Assembly (NCBI GenBank): GCA_002869535.1
Contig: PKUK01000003.1
Coordinates: 62,212 to 126,211, forward strand
Length of the DNA stretch: 64,000 nt
Reading direction: 5' to 3'
Source of the DNA: Arcobacter sp.
GTDB lineage: Bacteria > Campylobacterota > Campylobacteria > Campylobacterales > Arcobacteraceae
The position numbers and the translations under genes were made by a program. Below, in pieces: positions 48,498 to 58,730 of this stretch. The notes under the pieces were generated by a model that made no database searches, was not told where the DNA came from, and saw nothing but the letters and a program-made list of their open reading frames with translations. Numbering within the stretch: position 1 is the first letter of the stretch; each line of letters starts with the position of its first letter.

Positions 48498-48654
48498 TAT
48501 AAGGCTCAAAGTCTTCTTTACTTACACCACAATCTGGACACTCCCAATCTTCTGGAAGATCTTCAAATGCAGTACCAGCAGCTATTCCACTATCTTCATC
48601 GCCAAGAGCTGGGTCATATATGTAATCACACACTGTACAGATATATTTTTGCAT
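48490..48654 (-). CDS. Rubredoxin
   Basis: A 54-residue rubredoxin, a small cytosolic one-iron electron carrier. The two ligand pairs are [10 protein letters not shown] and [11 protein letters not shown], the classical CxxCG-type knuckles. The start is the ATG at 48654; an earlier in-frame start would add residues not found in the family. It overlaps the nspC start by 8 bases, so the two are translated from one message, although a functional link with polyamine synthesis is not known. In microaerophiles rubredoxins often serve in oxidative stress electron transfer. Confidence 0.95.
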   Translation of the reverse strand: MQKYICTVCDYIYDPALGDEDSGIAAGTAFEDLPEDWECPDCGVSKEDFEPYNE

Positions 48655-48783
48655 AATTTTTCCTTTAAAAATGTCCCATTTTTCAAGGGGAACCATAATC
48701 TTTAACTTCTTTTATCGATGGAAATAAATTCCATCTAAAGAAGCAAAACCTAAAGAAAGTAACGAATTACTTTTTAAAATGTT

Positions 48784-49977
48784 TTATTCTAACTCAACAA
48801 TTTTCCAAGGAAGACCTTGTTCCATTAACTCATCCATAAATTGTTTTGCATCAAACTCTTCGATGTTGAATACACCTTTGTTTTTCCAAATACCTTTATA
48901 AAGTAATTTAGAACCAATCATTGCAGGAACTCCTGTAGTATAACTTACAGCTTGTGCTCCTGTCTCTTTATAACACTCTTGATGATCACAAATATTATAG
49001 ATATAAACTTTTTTTGGCTTACCATCTTTTATACCTTCTATGATACATCCAATATTTGTTTTTCCAACAGTTCTTGGTCCTAAGCTTGAAGGGTCTGGTA
49101 ATAATGTAGTTAAAAACTCTATTGGAATAATTTCTACACCTTTGTGCATAATAGGTTCAATTCCAAGCATTCCTACATTTTGTAAGCAATTCATATGTTG
49201 AATATAAGAATCGCCAAATGTCATAAAAAATCTGATTCTTTTAAGACCTTTTATATTTTTAGATAGTGATTCCAACTCTTCATGATATAAAAGATATGAT
49301 GGCTTTACACCAACTTCAGGATAATCATGGTCAACTCTTATTTCTAAAGGTTTTGTTTCTATCCACTCGCCATTTTCACAATACCTACCATTTGCAGATA
49401 CTTCTCTAAGGTTAATCTCTGGATTAAAGTTTGTAGCAAAAGGATATCCATGATCACCTGCATTACAATCCATTATATCAATATAGTGGATTTCATCAAA
49501 AAGATTTTGTTGAGCATAAGCACAAAATACGCCAGTAACACCTGGGTCAAATCCTGAACCTAATAATCCCATAATTCCAGCATCTTTAAACTGATCATTT
49601 CTTGCCCATTGTTCTTTGTATTCAAATTTTGCAACATCTGGATGTTCATAATTTGCAGTATCCACATAATCAACACAACATTTTGTACAAGCGTCCATGA
49701 TTGTTAAATCTTGATATGGCAATGCCACATTTAAAACTAACTTTGGGTTAACTTTTTCAATAAGTATTACTAAATCATCAACACTATCAGCATCTACAGA
49801 AGCTACAGAGATTTCTACATTTTTATTTTTTAAAATGTCATCTCTAATTGATTCACATTTTGAAATAGTTCTTGAAGCTAATGTAATTTTCTCAAATGTA
49901 TCTATATTCATCGCACACTTTACAGTTGCAACTCGACTAACCCCACCAGCACCAATAATTAATATACCTTTTTTCAT
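48784..49977 (-). CDS. Carboxynorspermidine dehydrogenase (saccharopine dehydrogenase-like)
   Basis: A 397-residue NAD(P)H-dependent enzyme with an N-terminal Rossmann motif GAGGVSRVA and the saccharopine dehydrogenase-like body (YQDLTIMDACTKCCVDYVDTA, cited by its DYVDTA end, and GLLGSGFDPGVTGVF). In this phylum the homologue condenses aspartate semialdehyde with putrescine or diaminopropane to make carboxyspermidine or carboxynorspermidine. Its neighbour nspC encodes the decarboxylase for the next step, which strongly supports this role over lysine metabolism. The length is normal. The gene starts 143 bases from the tmRNA gene, which is divergent. Confidence 0.9.
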   Translation of the reverse strand: MKKGILIIGAGGVSRVATVKCAMNIDTFEKITLASRTISKCESIRDDILKNKNVEISVASVDADSVDDLVILIEKVNPKLVLNVALPYQDLTIMDACTKCCVDYVDTANYEHPDVAKFEYKEQWARNDQFKDAGIMGLLGSGFDPGVTGVFCAYAQQNLFDEIHYIDIMDCNAGDHGYPFATNFNPEINLREVSANGRYCENGEWIETKPLEIRVDHDYPEVGVKPSYLLYHEELESLSKNIKGLKRIRFFMTFGDSYIQHMNCLQNVGMLGIEPIMHKGVEIIPIEFLTTLLPDPSSLGPRTVGKTNIGCIIEGIKDGKPKKVYIYNICDHQECYKETGAQAVSYTTGVPAMIGSKLLYKGIWKNKGVFNIEEFDAKQFMDELMEQGLPWKIVELE

Positions 49978-50120
49978 AAAAACCTCTAATTTTAAAATTG
50001 TATTATTATATTAAAATAATAGTTAAAGAACAACAAGGTTACCAAAATTTGGTTAAAATTTAATTACAAAAAATAAATTCTCTTTAAAGAAATTTAAGCT
50101 ATACTTCTCCTCTTCGATAT

Positions 50121-50512
50121 GGGGATGACTTGGTATCGATTAGAGCAGTGAGGATTGGTTGCATGTCGGCCTGAACACGCCGTTATACGGTTCATTTTTT
50201 TTAGACGCAAATAATACAAATTACGCTCCAGCTTACGCTAAAGTAGCATAAGTTAAACACAGACTCGCCTAACGGCTTGAGACTTTGGAGGTTTCCACTA
50301 CAGATTCTATCTATGTAGTATTACGGAGATTCACCCTAGATAGATTATCATTTTAGAGTTGATTTGACTATTTTGAGACATTTAAAATCTTAGCTTCACA
50401 ATATGCCTTGCAGGTTGAGTTGTTGTAAAGTGAAATTCTTCAACCTTTTACTAAACATGTAGACGCTGGTAGTAGCTGTTTTAAGACTGGAGTTCAATTC
50501 TCCACATCTCCA
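50121..50512 (+). ncRNA. ssrA: tmRNA (transfer-messenger RNA)
   Basis: This RNA rescues stalled ribosomes. The 5' end GGGGATGACTTGGTATCGAT is typical and the acceptor strand GGGGATG pairs with CATCTCC at 50505-50511 (one G-U pair); the T-arm loop GTTCAAT lies just before. The tag reading frame starts at the resume codon GCA, 50207, and encodes ANNTNYAPAYAKVA followed by TAA at 50249-50251, close to the Campylobacter tag. The 3' CCA does not appear to be encoded (the sequence after the discriminator is CA then A), so it would be added enzymatically. Confidence 0.97.
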
Positions 50513-50525
50513 CAAAAAATCTAAA

Positions 50526-52436
50526 TCAATCCTTAGAAGTTTGGTTTTTCCCACTATGTTTAGATACATACATTAACTTATCTATTCTTTCATAAATAGA
50601 AGTTGGAGTATCGTTATCTTTTACTTCCGTAATACCTATACTAATTGTAATTTTTTTATTATTAACCATATTCATTTTAGAAACTGCTTCTCTTATTTTT
50701 TCTGTGACTACATAGGCTTCATCTATTAATGTTTTAGGAAAAATTATAACAAACTCTTCACCACCAACTCTAAAGATTAAATCTGTTTTTCTTATATTGT
50801 CTTTTATCTCTTTTGTCATTTCCACTAAAACTTTATCCCCTACATCATGACCATAAGTATCATTTATTACTTTAAAATCATCAATATCATACATGGCCAT
50901 ACAAAATTTACTTTTGTATCTATTATATAAATCAAACTTCTCTTCTATTCTTTCATTGTATGCTTTTCTGTTAAAAACTGATGTCAATTCATCACGATAT
51001 GCTTGTTTTTTTAATTTTTGATATACTTCATGTAGTTCAGTTATATCTCTACTAATTCCTAAAATACCTTCATTTTTACTTTTTTTATACTTGAAAGGAA
51101 CCTTTTTTGTTTGCAATAGTATATTAGAGTTTTCTATTTTTGCCCATTCATTATTTACCAATAATTTATTTTTACTAAGTACCTCTTTGTCTTTTTCATA
51201 AGATAATTGTGCATACTCTTTTTCAAAAATATCAAAATCATTTTTACCTATAATCTCAGACTCTTTTTTACCACAAAACTTCTCAAAACTCTTATTACAG
51301 CCTAAATATCTAAATTTATTATCCTTATAAAAAATCAAATCATCAGTAGAGTTTATTACTATATGAAGTAGCTCTTTGATACGTCTACTTTTATTTAAAA
51401 AATAGATAATTAGCAAAAAAACTACAATTAATGAAAGTATAAAAAACATAGTTAGCTTTTGATCTCTTTTAGAAATTTCTATAGTCATCATCTTACGAGG
51501 ATTTTCATCATAGATAAACTCGTCTATATTAATCTCTTCCTTTACTAAACCAAATAGTTTAAAAACGTTATAGATATTTTCTAGTTTATTCTTATCAAGA
51601 TAACCTATACCTTCATTATAAGAATAAGCTAATCTTTCTAAAATCTCACCTTCTTTTATAAGATGTATGTATGATTTATTTTGCGTATTGTATTTTTTAT
51701 ATATTAATTCAGCTGCTTCAGTTTTATTCTTAAATGCATATTCCCAGCCTCTTATACTTGCTTCATAAAAGTCTTTTGTAATTTTTGGATTATTTTTTAT
51801 AAATTTTGAAGAAGTAAAAAGTATATCACTGTAAAAATGAAACCCATAATCACTTGGATGAAATATTTTATAATCTATATCTTTATCTTTTAATACTATT
51901 GGTTCATTTGATAAATATGATGCCATCGCATCAGTTTTTCCTACTATTAAATCATTTATATCAAAAGAGTGTTTTTGTACGATATAATCACTATTTTTTA
52001 AGTTATTTGCACTTAACATTGCCAATAAAGATGCAGAAAAAACAGCATCAGGTGTAATCATAACTTTTTTATTTCTTAAATCTTGAACACTATTTATATT
52101 TGCATCTTTTCTTACTAAAAGCATCAAAGGTGATTCTTGAAAAATTGCACCCAAGGCAACAACATCCTCACCATTTTCTCTCTCAACTAATAAAGAAGAT
52201 CGACCAACTGCAAAATCAGCTTTGTTTGTTTTAATATCATCAACTAAATTAGTAGTAGAAGTAAATTCTTTAATTTCTACATCAAGCCCTACATCATTAT
52301 AAAATCCTTTTTCTTTAGCAATATAATATCCTGCAAATTGAAATTGATTTAGCCAGTTAAGTTGAAGTGTTATTTTTTTATTATTAGCAGATAAAAGAAG
52401 TGAAAAAAAAGTTAATAGTAAGAGTATCTTTTTCAT
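50526..52436 (-). CDS. NMT1/THI5-like sensor with PAS and GGDEF domains
   Basis: A 636-residue membrane signalling protein. After a signal peptide (first 17 residues) there is a periplasmic NMT1/THI5-like substrate-binding domain (about 20-300: LQLNWLNQFQFAGYYIAKEKGF, cited by its FAGYYIAKEKGF end), a membrane helix (about 327-347), PAS at about 352-470, and GGDEF at about 475-630. The catalytic site is RVGGEEF with FKVINDTYGHDVGD intact, so it should make cyclic di-GMP in response to a ligand, possibly pyrimidine-like or a sulfonate. The ligand cannot be assigned. It converges with tmRNA and has no adjacent transporter genes. Confidence 0.93.
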   Translation of the reverse strand: MKKILLLLTFFSLLLSANNKKITLQLNWLNQFQFAGYYIAKEKGFYNDVGLDVEIKEFTSTTNLVDDIKTNKADFAVGRSSLLVERENGEDVVALGAIFQESPLMLLVRKDANINSVQDLRNKKVMITPDAVFSASLLAMLSANNLKNSDYIVQKHSFDINDLIVGKTDAMASYLSNEPIVLKDKDIDYKIFHPSDYGFHFYSDILFTSSKFIKNNPKITKDFYEASIRGWEYAFKNKTEAAELIYKKYNTQNKSYIHLIKEGEILERLAYSYNEGIGYLDKNKLENIYNVFKLFGLVKEEINIDEFIYDENPRKMMTIEISKRDQKLTMFFILSLIVVFLLIIYFLNKSRRIKELLHIVINSTDDLIFYKDNKFRYLGCNKSFEKFCGKKESEIIGKNDFDIFEKEYAQLSYEKDKEVLSKNKLLVNNEWAKIENSNILLQTKKVPFKYKKSKNEGILGISRDITELHEVYQKLKKQAYRDELTSVFNRKAYNERIEEKFDLYNRYKSKFCMAMYDIDDFKVINDTYGHDVGDKVLVEMTKEIKDNIRKTDLIFRVGGEEFVIIFPKTLIDEAYVVTEKIREAVSKMNMVNNKKITISIGITEVKDNDTPTSIYERIDKLMYVSKHSGKNQTSKD

Positions 52437-52496
52437 GAATTGCCCTTGTTTATAACATTAGTATATCAATATTTTTATTATTTTTCCACTTTTTTT

Positions 52497-52530
52497 AAGA
52501 GTTCAAAGGGATTAATCCTTTTGAACTCTT
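52497..52530. terminator. Hairpin at the 3' end of the helicase gene
   Basis: An inverted repeat, AAGAGTTCAAAGG with CCTTTTGAACTCTT (one bulged base), brackets the stop codon of the DEAD-box helicase gene. It lacks a strong U tract on the minus strand, so its efficiency as a terminator is uncertain. Confidence 0.4.
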
Positions 52531-53954
52531 GGTTTTCGTTGTCTATTTTGTCTATTATCTACTCTTGAAGAGTTTGGTTTAGCTGAGCCAAACTTTGAGT
52601 TATTTGAAGATTCTTTAAATTTTTTACCTTCATTACTCAATTTATACTTTCTATTTTCTTGAGTATTTTTTGATTCATTATCTTTTCTAAAAGGTTTTTT
52701 ATCTTTATTTCTGTTATCTCTTGGAGCTCTTGTATCAGTTTTTTTAGGCGAATTTCTAGATGATGAATTGTTTCTTCCTCTATTTCCACCTGCTTTAATA
52801 GGTTCAGCTTTTATTCTAGGGTCTACTTCAAAACCTTCTATTACAACTTTTTTTATTGAAGTTTTGATTAATTTTTCTATACCTTTTAAATAGTCATGTT
52901 CATCAACACATACTAAAGATACAGCTTCTCCTTCATTTCCTGCTCTTCCTGTTCTTCCGATTCTATGAACATAATCCTCAGCAACATTTGGCAACTCAAA
53001 ATTAACCACATGGGGAAGTTGGTCTATATCTATTCCACGTGCTGCAATATCTGTTGCCACAAGTACTCTTACAGCACCTGCTTTAAAATCAGCAAAAGCT
53101 TTTGTTCTAGCACCTTGAGATTTATTACCATGTATTGCAGTAGCACTAATTCCATCAAGTTCTAATTGCTGGCTTAATTTATTTGCTCCATGTTTTGTTC
53201 TTGTAAAAACAAGTATTTGTTTCCAATTACCCTCTTTTATAAGTTTTGATAAAAGTGCTTTTTTTCTATCTTTATCCACTAAGTGAATAACTTGAGAAAC
53301 CATTTCAGAAGAAGTGTTTCTTCTAGCTACTTCTATTAACTTTGGATTGTTTAATATTCCATCTGATAATTTTTTAATCTCGTCAGAAAATGTTGCTGAA
53401 AATAGAAGGTTTTGTCTATGAGCTGGTAAAAGAGCAAGGACTTTTCTAATATCTCTTATAAAACCCATATCAAGCATTCTATCTGCTTCATCAAGGATAA
53501 AACATTCAACATGTGATATATCAATTGTATTTTGTTCTATATGGTCCAAAAGCCTTCCTGGCGTTGCAATTACTATATCAACACCTTTTCTTAAAAGTGC
53601 TTTTTGGTGATTTATTCCAACTCCTCCAAAAATAACTGCTGTTTTTATAGGAAGATATTTTCCATAATCATCAACACTTTGTGCAACTTGAGCTGCTAAT
53701 TCTCTTGTGGGTGTTAAAATCAAAGCCTTAATATTTGGCTTTGTATTTTTTGAAGTTTTGCTACTTAATAATTGTAATAATGGAAGTGTAAATCCTGCAG
53801 TTTTACCAGTACCTGTTTGAGCACCTGCTAAAACATCATGTTTGTCTAAAATAACAGGAATAGCCTGCTCTTGTATAGGACTTGGTTTTGTATAACCTTT
53901 ATCCTTAATTGCTTTTAATAATGGTTCAATTAAACCAAGTTCTTTAAATGTCAT
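52512..53954 (-). CDS. DEAD-box RNA helicase, RhlE-like
   Basis: A 480-residue ATP-dependent RNA helicase. The Q motif lies near [12 protein letters not shown], motif I is AQTGTGKT, motif II DEAD ([12 protein letters not shown]), motif III SAT, and motif [12 protein letters not shown]; the two RecA-like domains end near residue 370. A basic, Asn/Arg/Lys-rich, low-complexity tail of about 100 residues ([25 protein letters not shown]) is typical of RhlE/cold-shock helicases and likely binds RNA. It unwinds structured RNA in ribosome assembly or mRNA decay. It is a single gene with no obvious operon partners. Confidence 0.95.
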   Translation of the reverse strand: MTFKELGLIEPLLKAIKDKGYTKPSPIQEQAIPVILDKHDVLAGAQTGTGKTAGFTLPLLQLLSSKTSKNTKPNIKALILTPTRELAAQVAQSVDDYGKYLPIKTAVIFGGVGINHQKALLRKGVDIVIATPGRLLDHIEQNTIDISHVECFILDEADRMLDMGFIRDIRKVLALLPAHRQNLLFSATFSDEIKKLSDGILNNPKLIEVARRNTSSEMVSQVIHLVDKDRKKALLSKLIKEGNWKQILVFTRTKHGANKLSQQLELDGISATAIHGNKSQGARTKAFADFKAGAVRVLVATDIAARGIDIDQLPHVVNFELPNVAEDYVHRIGRTGRAGNEGEAVSLVCVDEHDYLKGIEKLIKTSIKKVVIEGFEVDPRIKAEPIKAGGNRGRNNSSSRNSPKKTDTRAPRDNRNKDKKPFRKDNESKNTQENRKYKLSNEGKKFKESSNNSKFGSAKPNSSRVDNRQNRQRKPRVQKD

Positions 53955-54075
53955 AAATACCTTTTGTAAATATATGTTGTTTTGTTGGTTGGTTTTTCGT
54001 AAGAATTACTAGAAACTGAGTCAATCTGTGAGTAATATATTTTATTTTGTATATTATAGCATATAAATCAAACTT

Positions 54076-54423
54076 TTATACTGTAAACATAGCCCAATGC
54101 TTGTAATCTTTTAAAGCAGTAGTTAAAAGTTCTCCTGTGTGATTACAAATAATCCCTAAACTTTCTAATTGTTCAACTGCTCCATATTCCTCAACACATA
54201 CAATACAAGAACTAAATTCAACGCCAACTTCTAAAAGTTCTTTTACTTTTTCTTGTAGTGCAGTTTCATTTTTAAGGGTTTTAATTGAAGCTCCCCAAAA
54301 CATAATATGAACTCTTTTCCAATACTCTCGAGGTAAAGAAACACCACCATATAAAAAAGGAAATTTCAATATTGTATCTAGATTATCAGTTGAAATTACA
54401 ATTAAAAGATTCTCTTTTGCCAT
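54076..54423 (-). CDS. DsrE-like small protein
   Basis: A 115-residue cytosolic protein with the alternating strand-helix pattern of the DsrE/DsrF fold (LLIVISTDNLDTILKFPFLYGG, then VHIMFWGASIKTL, then VGVEFSSCIVCVEEYGAVEQLESLGI). A Cys pair in SSCIVCVEEYG occupies the place of the reactive Cys in sulfur-carrier relatives. Such proteins often shuttle sulfur or sense thiol state, but this assignment is at fold level only. It lies 11 bases downstream of the sensor kinase gene on the same strand, so it may belong to that signalling operon. Confidence 0.55.
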   Translation of the reverse strand: MAKENLLIVISTDNLDTILKFPFLYGGVSLPREYWKRVHIMFWGASIKTLKNETALQEKVKELLEVGVEFSSCIVCVEEYGAVEQLESLGIICNHTGELLTTALKDYKHWAMFTV

Positions 54424-54434
54424 ATTTATAATCT

Positions 54435-56150
54435 TTATTTATTTCTTCTATCTTTATTTGGAAGAATAATTTTAAAATTAACACCATCATTATAATTCTT
54501 AACACTAATCTTACCACCAAGTTTATCCACAATAAGTTTTGTTGCATACATTCCAACACCTGTACCTAAACCTATTGGTTTTGTAGTAAAGTTTAAATCA
54601 AATATTTTATGAAGAATATTCTCTTTTATTCCACCTGCATTATCAAAATAATCTATTTCTATATTCTCATCTTTTTTAAAAAATAGTATCATTATTTTTC
54701 TATTGCTTATGCTATTTTCGATAAAAGCATCTCTTGAATTACTAATAAAATTAAGAAAAATATGTTGAAACTCATTTGATATGCCATATAATTGAATATC
54801 TTTATTACCATCAATTTTTACATCGATTTGATTATTTTTTAGCTCATCATCAACTAACAATAAAACATTTTGTAGATTTTCATATAGAGTAAATTTATCA
54901 TAAGTATCACTTGGATTAAAAAAAGTTCTAAATCCATTTAAAGTAGATGCTAAGTGAGTTATTTGTCTTTGTATCTTTCCTGATAAGTCATCAGCATAAG
55001 CTTGATTCATCTCACCATGTTTTACACTCTCACTCAAATCAATAGCATATAAAGACATTATAGATAAAGGCTGTTTCCACTGATGTGCAATAATATCAAC
55101 CAAATTACCAATTAGTGCTTTTTTAGATTGTTGAACTAAATTGGAATCTAAAACTTCCATTTCATTAATATTTTTTTCAATTTGTTTTTTAAGTTCACTA
55201 TTTATATCATCCAATCTTTTTTTATCTGTGATATCTTTTCGAAATGAGATAAAACCACTTATATTCATGTCTTTATCATATTTTGGAACAATTGTTCCAT
55301 CAACCCAATATGTATGTCCATACTTATCAATATTTTTAAGCTCACCCTTCCAAATCTTTCCAGAATGTAAACTTTCCCACATATCCTTAAAAACACTTTT
55401 TGGAATATCAGGATGTCTTATTATACTGTGAGGTCTTCCTATTAATTCATTTTCTCCATAACCAGTAATCTCACTAAAAGCAGATGAGATATGAGTTATT
55501 ATCCCATCTCTATCTGTCTCTGTCATTAGAATATATTTATCCATAACATCTAACAGATTTTTATACTCTTCATTTTTTAGAGCAAGTCTTGCTTTTATAT
55601 TATACACATAATATGCATGTGCAATTAAAATTAAAATCAAGATTGAAAGAACAAAAAACAATATCTTTGTTCTATATTTCATATCGTAAATTCCTGCTTG
55701 ATTATTAAACTCTATAAAATAGTTTAAATCTCTTTTTATATCATAATAAGGAATTAAAGATATTGATACTACTTTTTTATCTCTTTCAAATAAAAGAATA
55801 TCTTTTTGTGCATATTTAATTGCATTAAATACTTCAGTTTTTTTCAAGTAGTATAACTGTTCTTCATCTGTAAATATTGAAGAAAGTGTTAGCAGTCTTT
55901 TTTCATATTCTAAATAGTTATGAATATCTTTTACTGAATTTAGTAAAATGATCTTACGAAACTTATTATAAATTTTTTTGTCAATATCTTCTGAAAAAAA
56001 CTCTTTTATAACTTTAAACTCTTTATAGTCACTGGCTAAAGTATTTTCTAAAACACTATTTATATGTAAGTTTTGATTATAAATTAAACTAGTATATATG
56101 ACTAATTCTAAAAATAAAAAAATAAAAAAAGTAGAAATTATATTTAACAT
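54435..56150 (-). CDS. Membrane PAS sensor histidine kinase
   Basis: A 571-residue kinase with membrane helices near 1-22 and 163-185 flanking a periplasmic sensor region, then PAS at about 195-320 (SIIRHPDIPKSVFKDMWESL, KYGHTYWVDGTIVP). HisKA with VDIIAHQWKQPLSIMS follows near residue 357, and HATPase with DNAGGIKEN and GTGVGMYATKL at the C terminus. Gln-Trp-Lys in the phosphoacceptor box is a small variation on the AHQWRQP form. It lies directly downstream of the receiver-only gene at 56151 (adjacent, no gap), an expected partner, and upstream of the DsrE-like gene. Confidence 0.93.
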   Translation of the reverse strand: MLNIISTFFIFLFLELVIYTSLIYNQNLHINSVLENTLASDYKEFKVIKEFFSEDIDKKIYNKFRKIILLNSVKDIHNYLEYEKRLLTLSSIFTDEEQLYYLKKTEVFNAIKYAQKDILLFERDKKVVSISLIPYYDIKRDLNYFIEFNNQAGIYDMKYRTKILFFVLSILILILIAHAYYVYNIKARLALKNEEYKNLLDVMDKYILMTETDRDGIITHISSAFSEITGYGENELIGRPHSIIRHPDIPKSVFKDMWESLHSGKIWKGELKNIDKYGHTYWVDGTIVPKYDKDMNISGFISFRKDITDKKRLDDINSELKKQIEKNINEMEVLDSNLVQQSKKALIGNLVDIIAHQWKQPLSIMSLYAIDLSESVKHGEMNQAYADDLSGKIQRQITHLASTLNGFRTFFNPSDTYDKFTLYENLQNVLLLVDDELKNNQIDVKIDGNKDIQLYGISNEFQHIFLNFISNSRDAFIENSISNRKIMILFFKKDENIEIDYFDNAGGIKENILHKIFDLNFTTKPIGLGTGVGMYATKLIVDKLGGKISVKNYNDGVNFKIILPNKDRRNK

Positions 56151-56525
56151 TTATGCACTTAAAACAGTTTCTAACTTTTTCTCAATATTTTCCATAGAGC
56201 TAAATGGCTTCATTATATAATGAGTTGCTCCATTTTTGTGGGCTTTTAAAACTCTATCAAGAGTTGAACTTGCAGTCATCATAATAACTTTTATTCCAGG
56301 ATTCTTTTTGACTATCTTATCTAAAGCTTCAAGTCCATCCATTTGTGGCATAACAATATCTAAAAAGACTACATCTATCTTAGAGTCAATATTATCAATA
56401 GCAGTAAGAGGATTAGAATAAGTAGAGATATTATACTTTTTACTTCTTGACAGAGACTTTTGTAACATATCAATTATTTCTCGTGTATCATCAACAATAG
56501 CTATATTATAAATTTTATCATTCAT
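56151..56525 (-). CDS. Response regulator, single receiver domain
   Basis: A 124-residue CheY-like receiver: acidic pair in IVDDTRE, phosphoacceptor Asp in VVFLDIVMPQMDG (about residue 54), Thr in MMTAS, and Lys in MKPFSS. There is no output domain. It sits between a methyl-accepting chemotaxis-type protein and a sensor kinase on the same strand (11-base gap and no gap), suggesting a chemosensory or stress relay that joins both. The motor-binding CheY face cannot be confirmed from sequence alone. Confidence 0.93.
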   Translation of the reverse strand: MNDKIYNIAIVDDTREIIDMLQKSLSRSKKYNISTYSNPLTAIDNIDSKIDVVFLDIVMPQMDGLEALDKIVKKNPGIKVIMMTASSTLDRVLKAHKNGATHYIMKPFSSMENIEKKLETVLSA

Positions 56526-56536
56526 TATCTATCCTT

Positions 56537-57940
56537 TTATTTTTTTTCAAATAATTTATTAGCAGCATCATGCATTAGGTGTTCATTTTTTTCTTCTAAA
56601 ATTTTATCTAAATACTCAAATACACCAGCACTTGCTTCTTCTATTTTTTGTATTTTATTCTCGATAACTTCTGTTGTACATATTTCATCTTTACTAGAAC
56701 ACTCTGTTGCAAGTTCATTTGCATTGTCATGTACAGCTTTATGGTAAGGTTCTAGTTGTTTATATGATTTAACAAAGCTAAATTCTGTTTTTCCAAGTCC
56801 ATTTTCATACCATTTACCAAGTCTACAATTATGGTGATCTACTCCATTAAAGCCGTTTGGTTCACCAAACAGTAGTTTATATAAATTATTTTTGTAAATA
56901 ATATGATCTAATTTTGCTAGATTAATGAAAATTTTATTACTAATACTTTCCACTTCAAAAACAGACCGGCTAGAATTTTTCTCAAAACCATTCATTAACT
57001 TAATTAGTTCATCTACTCTTGATTTTGTTTCATCTACAGATTTTGCAATTTGGTCTGAACTATTTTTTATATTTACAGTCTCATTTTGAATTAAATCAAC
57101 TACACTTTTTATCTCTTTTGCAGCTTCTGCACTTCTTGTTGCTAGATTTCTAACCTCTTGTGCAACTACGGCAAATCCTTTACCTGCTTCTCCTGCAGTT
57201 GCTGCTTCAACTGCAGCATTAAGTGATAAAATATTTGTTTGAAAAGCAATTGCTTCTATCATGGTTATAACCGATGAAATATTTTTACTATTTTCCACAA
57301 GATTATGTACCATAGTATTTTCTGATTGAATATGATTTTGTATACTTGCTGTATCTTTTACAATACTTTGTGTTAAATTAAGACCAAGGTGTGAGCCATC
57401 AGCTGTCTCTTTTGATTCTGTCATCATCGAGCTTAAGTCATCTAATAAACTAACATAAACTGTTTGGGTAGAAGTTAAGGCATTTCCAATATTTTCACTA
57501 TTATATTTAGTAATAGAGCTATTTTCTGCATCTTTTATTGATACTTTTGTAAGTATTGCAATATTTACATTATCAAATTTTTGAAATGTTATTTTTGCTT
57601 CACAATCACCTAGCACTATTGTAGATGCCCCTTCAGTTATTGCGTTTACTATTAAAGAGCTATCTTCAATATGCGAAGCTGCTCTATCATTTTTAAAGAT
57701 TTCATTCATATTTTTATCAAATGCAATAAGCCCCTCTTCATATGAAGATTTAGAAATATTTTTGTAAATCTCTAATTTTTTTTGTAGATTTTCTATTTCA
57801 TTTTTATGTTTATCTTCATTTTCTCTTTGAAGTGATTCAAACTGGGATTTTTGAGAGTTTAAACTATTATTTAACTCTTCTACCTCTTTTTTTAATTTAG
57901 CAATTTCTAAATCTTTTTCTTTACTGTTACCAAAAAACAT
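56537..57940 (-). CDS. Cytosolic chemoreceptor with CZB zinc domain
   Basis: A 467-residue methyl-accepting chemotaxis-type protein without membrane helices. An N-terminal coiled coil (about 7-65) leads to a PAS-like region at about 65-155 and the signalling helices with the hairpin tip [20 protein letters not shown] at about 230-250. A C-terminal chemoreceptor zinc-binding (CZB) domain contains [13 protein letters not shown] and later [13 protein letters not shown], which provide the Cys and His ligands. CZB receptors in Helicobacter and E. coli sense zinc or hypochlorous acid. The soluble form indicates a cytoplasmic signal, for example redox or metal state. It heads an operon with a receiver and a kinase. 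Confidence 0.92.
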   Translation of the reverse strand: MFFGNSKEKDLEIAKLKKEVEELNNSLNSQKSQFESLQRENEDKHKNEIENLQKKLEIYKNISKSSYEEGLIAFDKNMNEIFKNDRAASHIEDSSLIVNAITEGASTIVLGDCEAKITFQKFDNVNIAILTKVSIKDAENSSITKYNSENIGNALTSTQTVYVSLLDDLSSMMTESKETADGSHLGLNLTQSIVKDTASIQNHIQSENTMVHNLVENSKNISSVITMIEAIAFQTNILSLNAAVEAATAGEAGKGFAVVAQEVRNLATRSAEAAKEIKSVVDLIQNETVNIKNSSDQIAKSVDETKSRVDELIKLMNGFEKNSSRSVFEVESISNKIFINLAKLDHIIYKNNLYKLLFGEPNGFNGVDHHNCRLGKWYENGLGKTEFSFVKSYKQLEPYHKAVHDNANELATECSSKDEICTTEVIENKIQKIEEASAGVFEYLDKILEEKNEHLMHDAANKLFEKK

Positions 57941-58112
57941 TATTATCTCCTATATTGCAAAAATAATATCAAAAGTAAACTTAGTTTAATAAGTATAAAA
58001 TGCCTATTTTATACTTCTGTCATTGTTTTTCTATTATATTTTGACATTTTAGTTTAATGAAAAAAATTTTAGCTATAATTTTTCTTTATACATAAAAGGG
58101 GTTAAATAATTA

Positions 58113-58409
58113 ATGAAAAACAGTGATCAAATAATAATACTAATAATTACATTCTTAGCAGCGGGATTAACATGGAAAATGGTTTTTGATTTTTATAAAA
58201 CAAAACTACACAAAATATTTACACATCTAATCTCAGTTATTACAGCATCATTTATGCTTTTATCAACAACATTTTTATTTATGAATAAAGATTATCAACG
58301 TGGTGGGACTGAGCCTGAGATGATTTTAAGTGCACAATCATTTGCAATACTTTTTGCAATGCTATTTGTTATCTTTATATGCTTTAAATATATTCCTTCA
58401 AGAAAATAG
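58113..58409 (+). CDS. Small membrane protein, three helices
   Basis: A 98-residue protein of unknown function with three predicted membrane helices (about 7-25, 36-56 and 74-93). There is a short loop FMNKDYQRGGTEPEM between the second and third. It starts 26 bases after an AT-rich leader with an AGGGG ribosome site and is followed without a gap by another small membrane protein, so they are expressed together. No catalytic or ligand motif is visible. Confidence 0.7.
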   Translation: MKNSDQIIILIITFLAAGLTWKMVFDFYKTKLHKIFTHLISVITASFMLLSTTFLFMNKDYQRGGTEPEMILSAQSFAILFAMLFVIFICFKYIPSRK

Positions 58410-58607
58410 ATGTTTTTTTTAATCCCAGAAGATAAACGAGTACTAATATTTTATATCTTAGTAATTCTAACTGGGATTTTCTTGGAGTACTTAGATATTA
58501 TTGCTACTGAGAAATTCGTAGGAATAGTAATCCTTATTGCCATTGTTTTTTTTGTAATAAGAACTCTTATTTTTGGATATTGCACAAAAAATTGTGATGA
58601 AGAATAA
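58410..58607 (+). CDS. Small membrane protein, two helices
   Basis: A 65-residue protein with two membrane helices (about 10-28 and 37-57) and a short C-terminal tail with a Cys pair (GYCTKNCDEE) that could bind metal or form a disulfide. It starts directly after the stop of the preceding gene. I do not recognise a family. Confidence 0.6.
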   Translation: MFFLIPEDKRVLIFYILVILTGIFLEYLDIIATEKFVGIVILIAIVFFVIRTLIFGYCTKNCDEE

Positions 58608-58730
58608 TCTTTACTGATAACAACTATCAATATTAACATTAATTTAAGTTTACTTTCTATAGTATTTTAATAATTATTATCAAAAACAAAAATATTGTTT
58701 GAAAATAAACTTAAAATTAAAGGAAATATC

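Noticed and set aside
50121-50512. A tRNA or att site cluster near the tmRNA gene as a second integration site
   Set aside because: The tmRNA is complete, no duplicated 3' end is visible nearby, and flanking genes are ordinary chromosomal genes.
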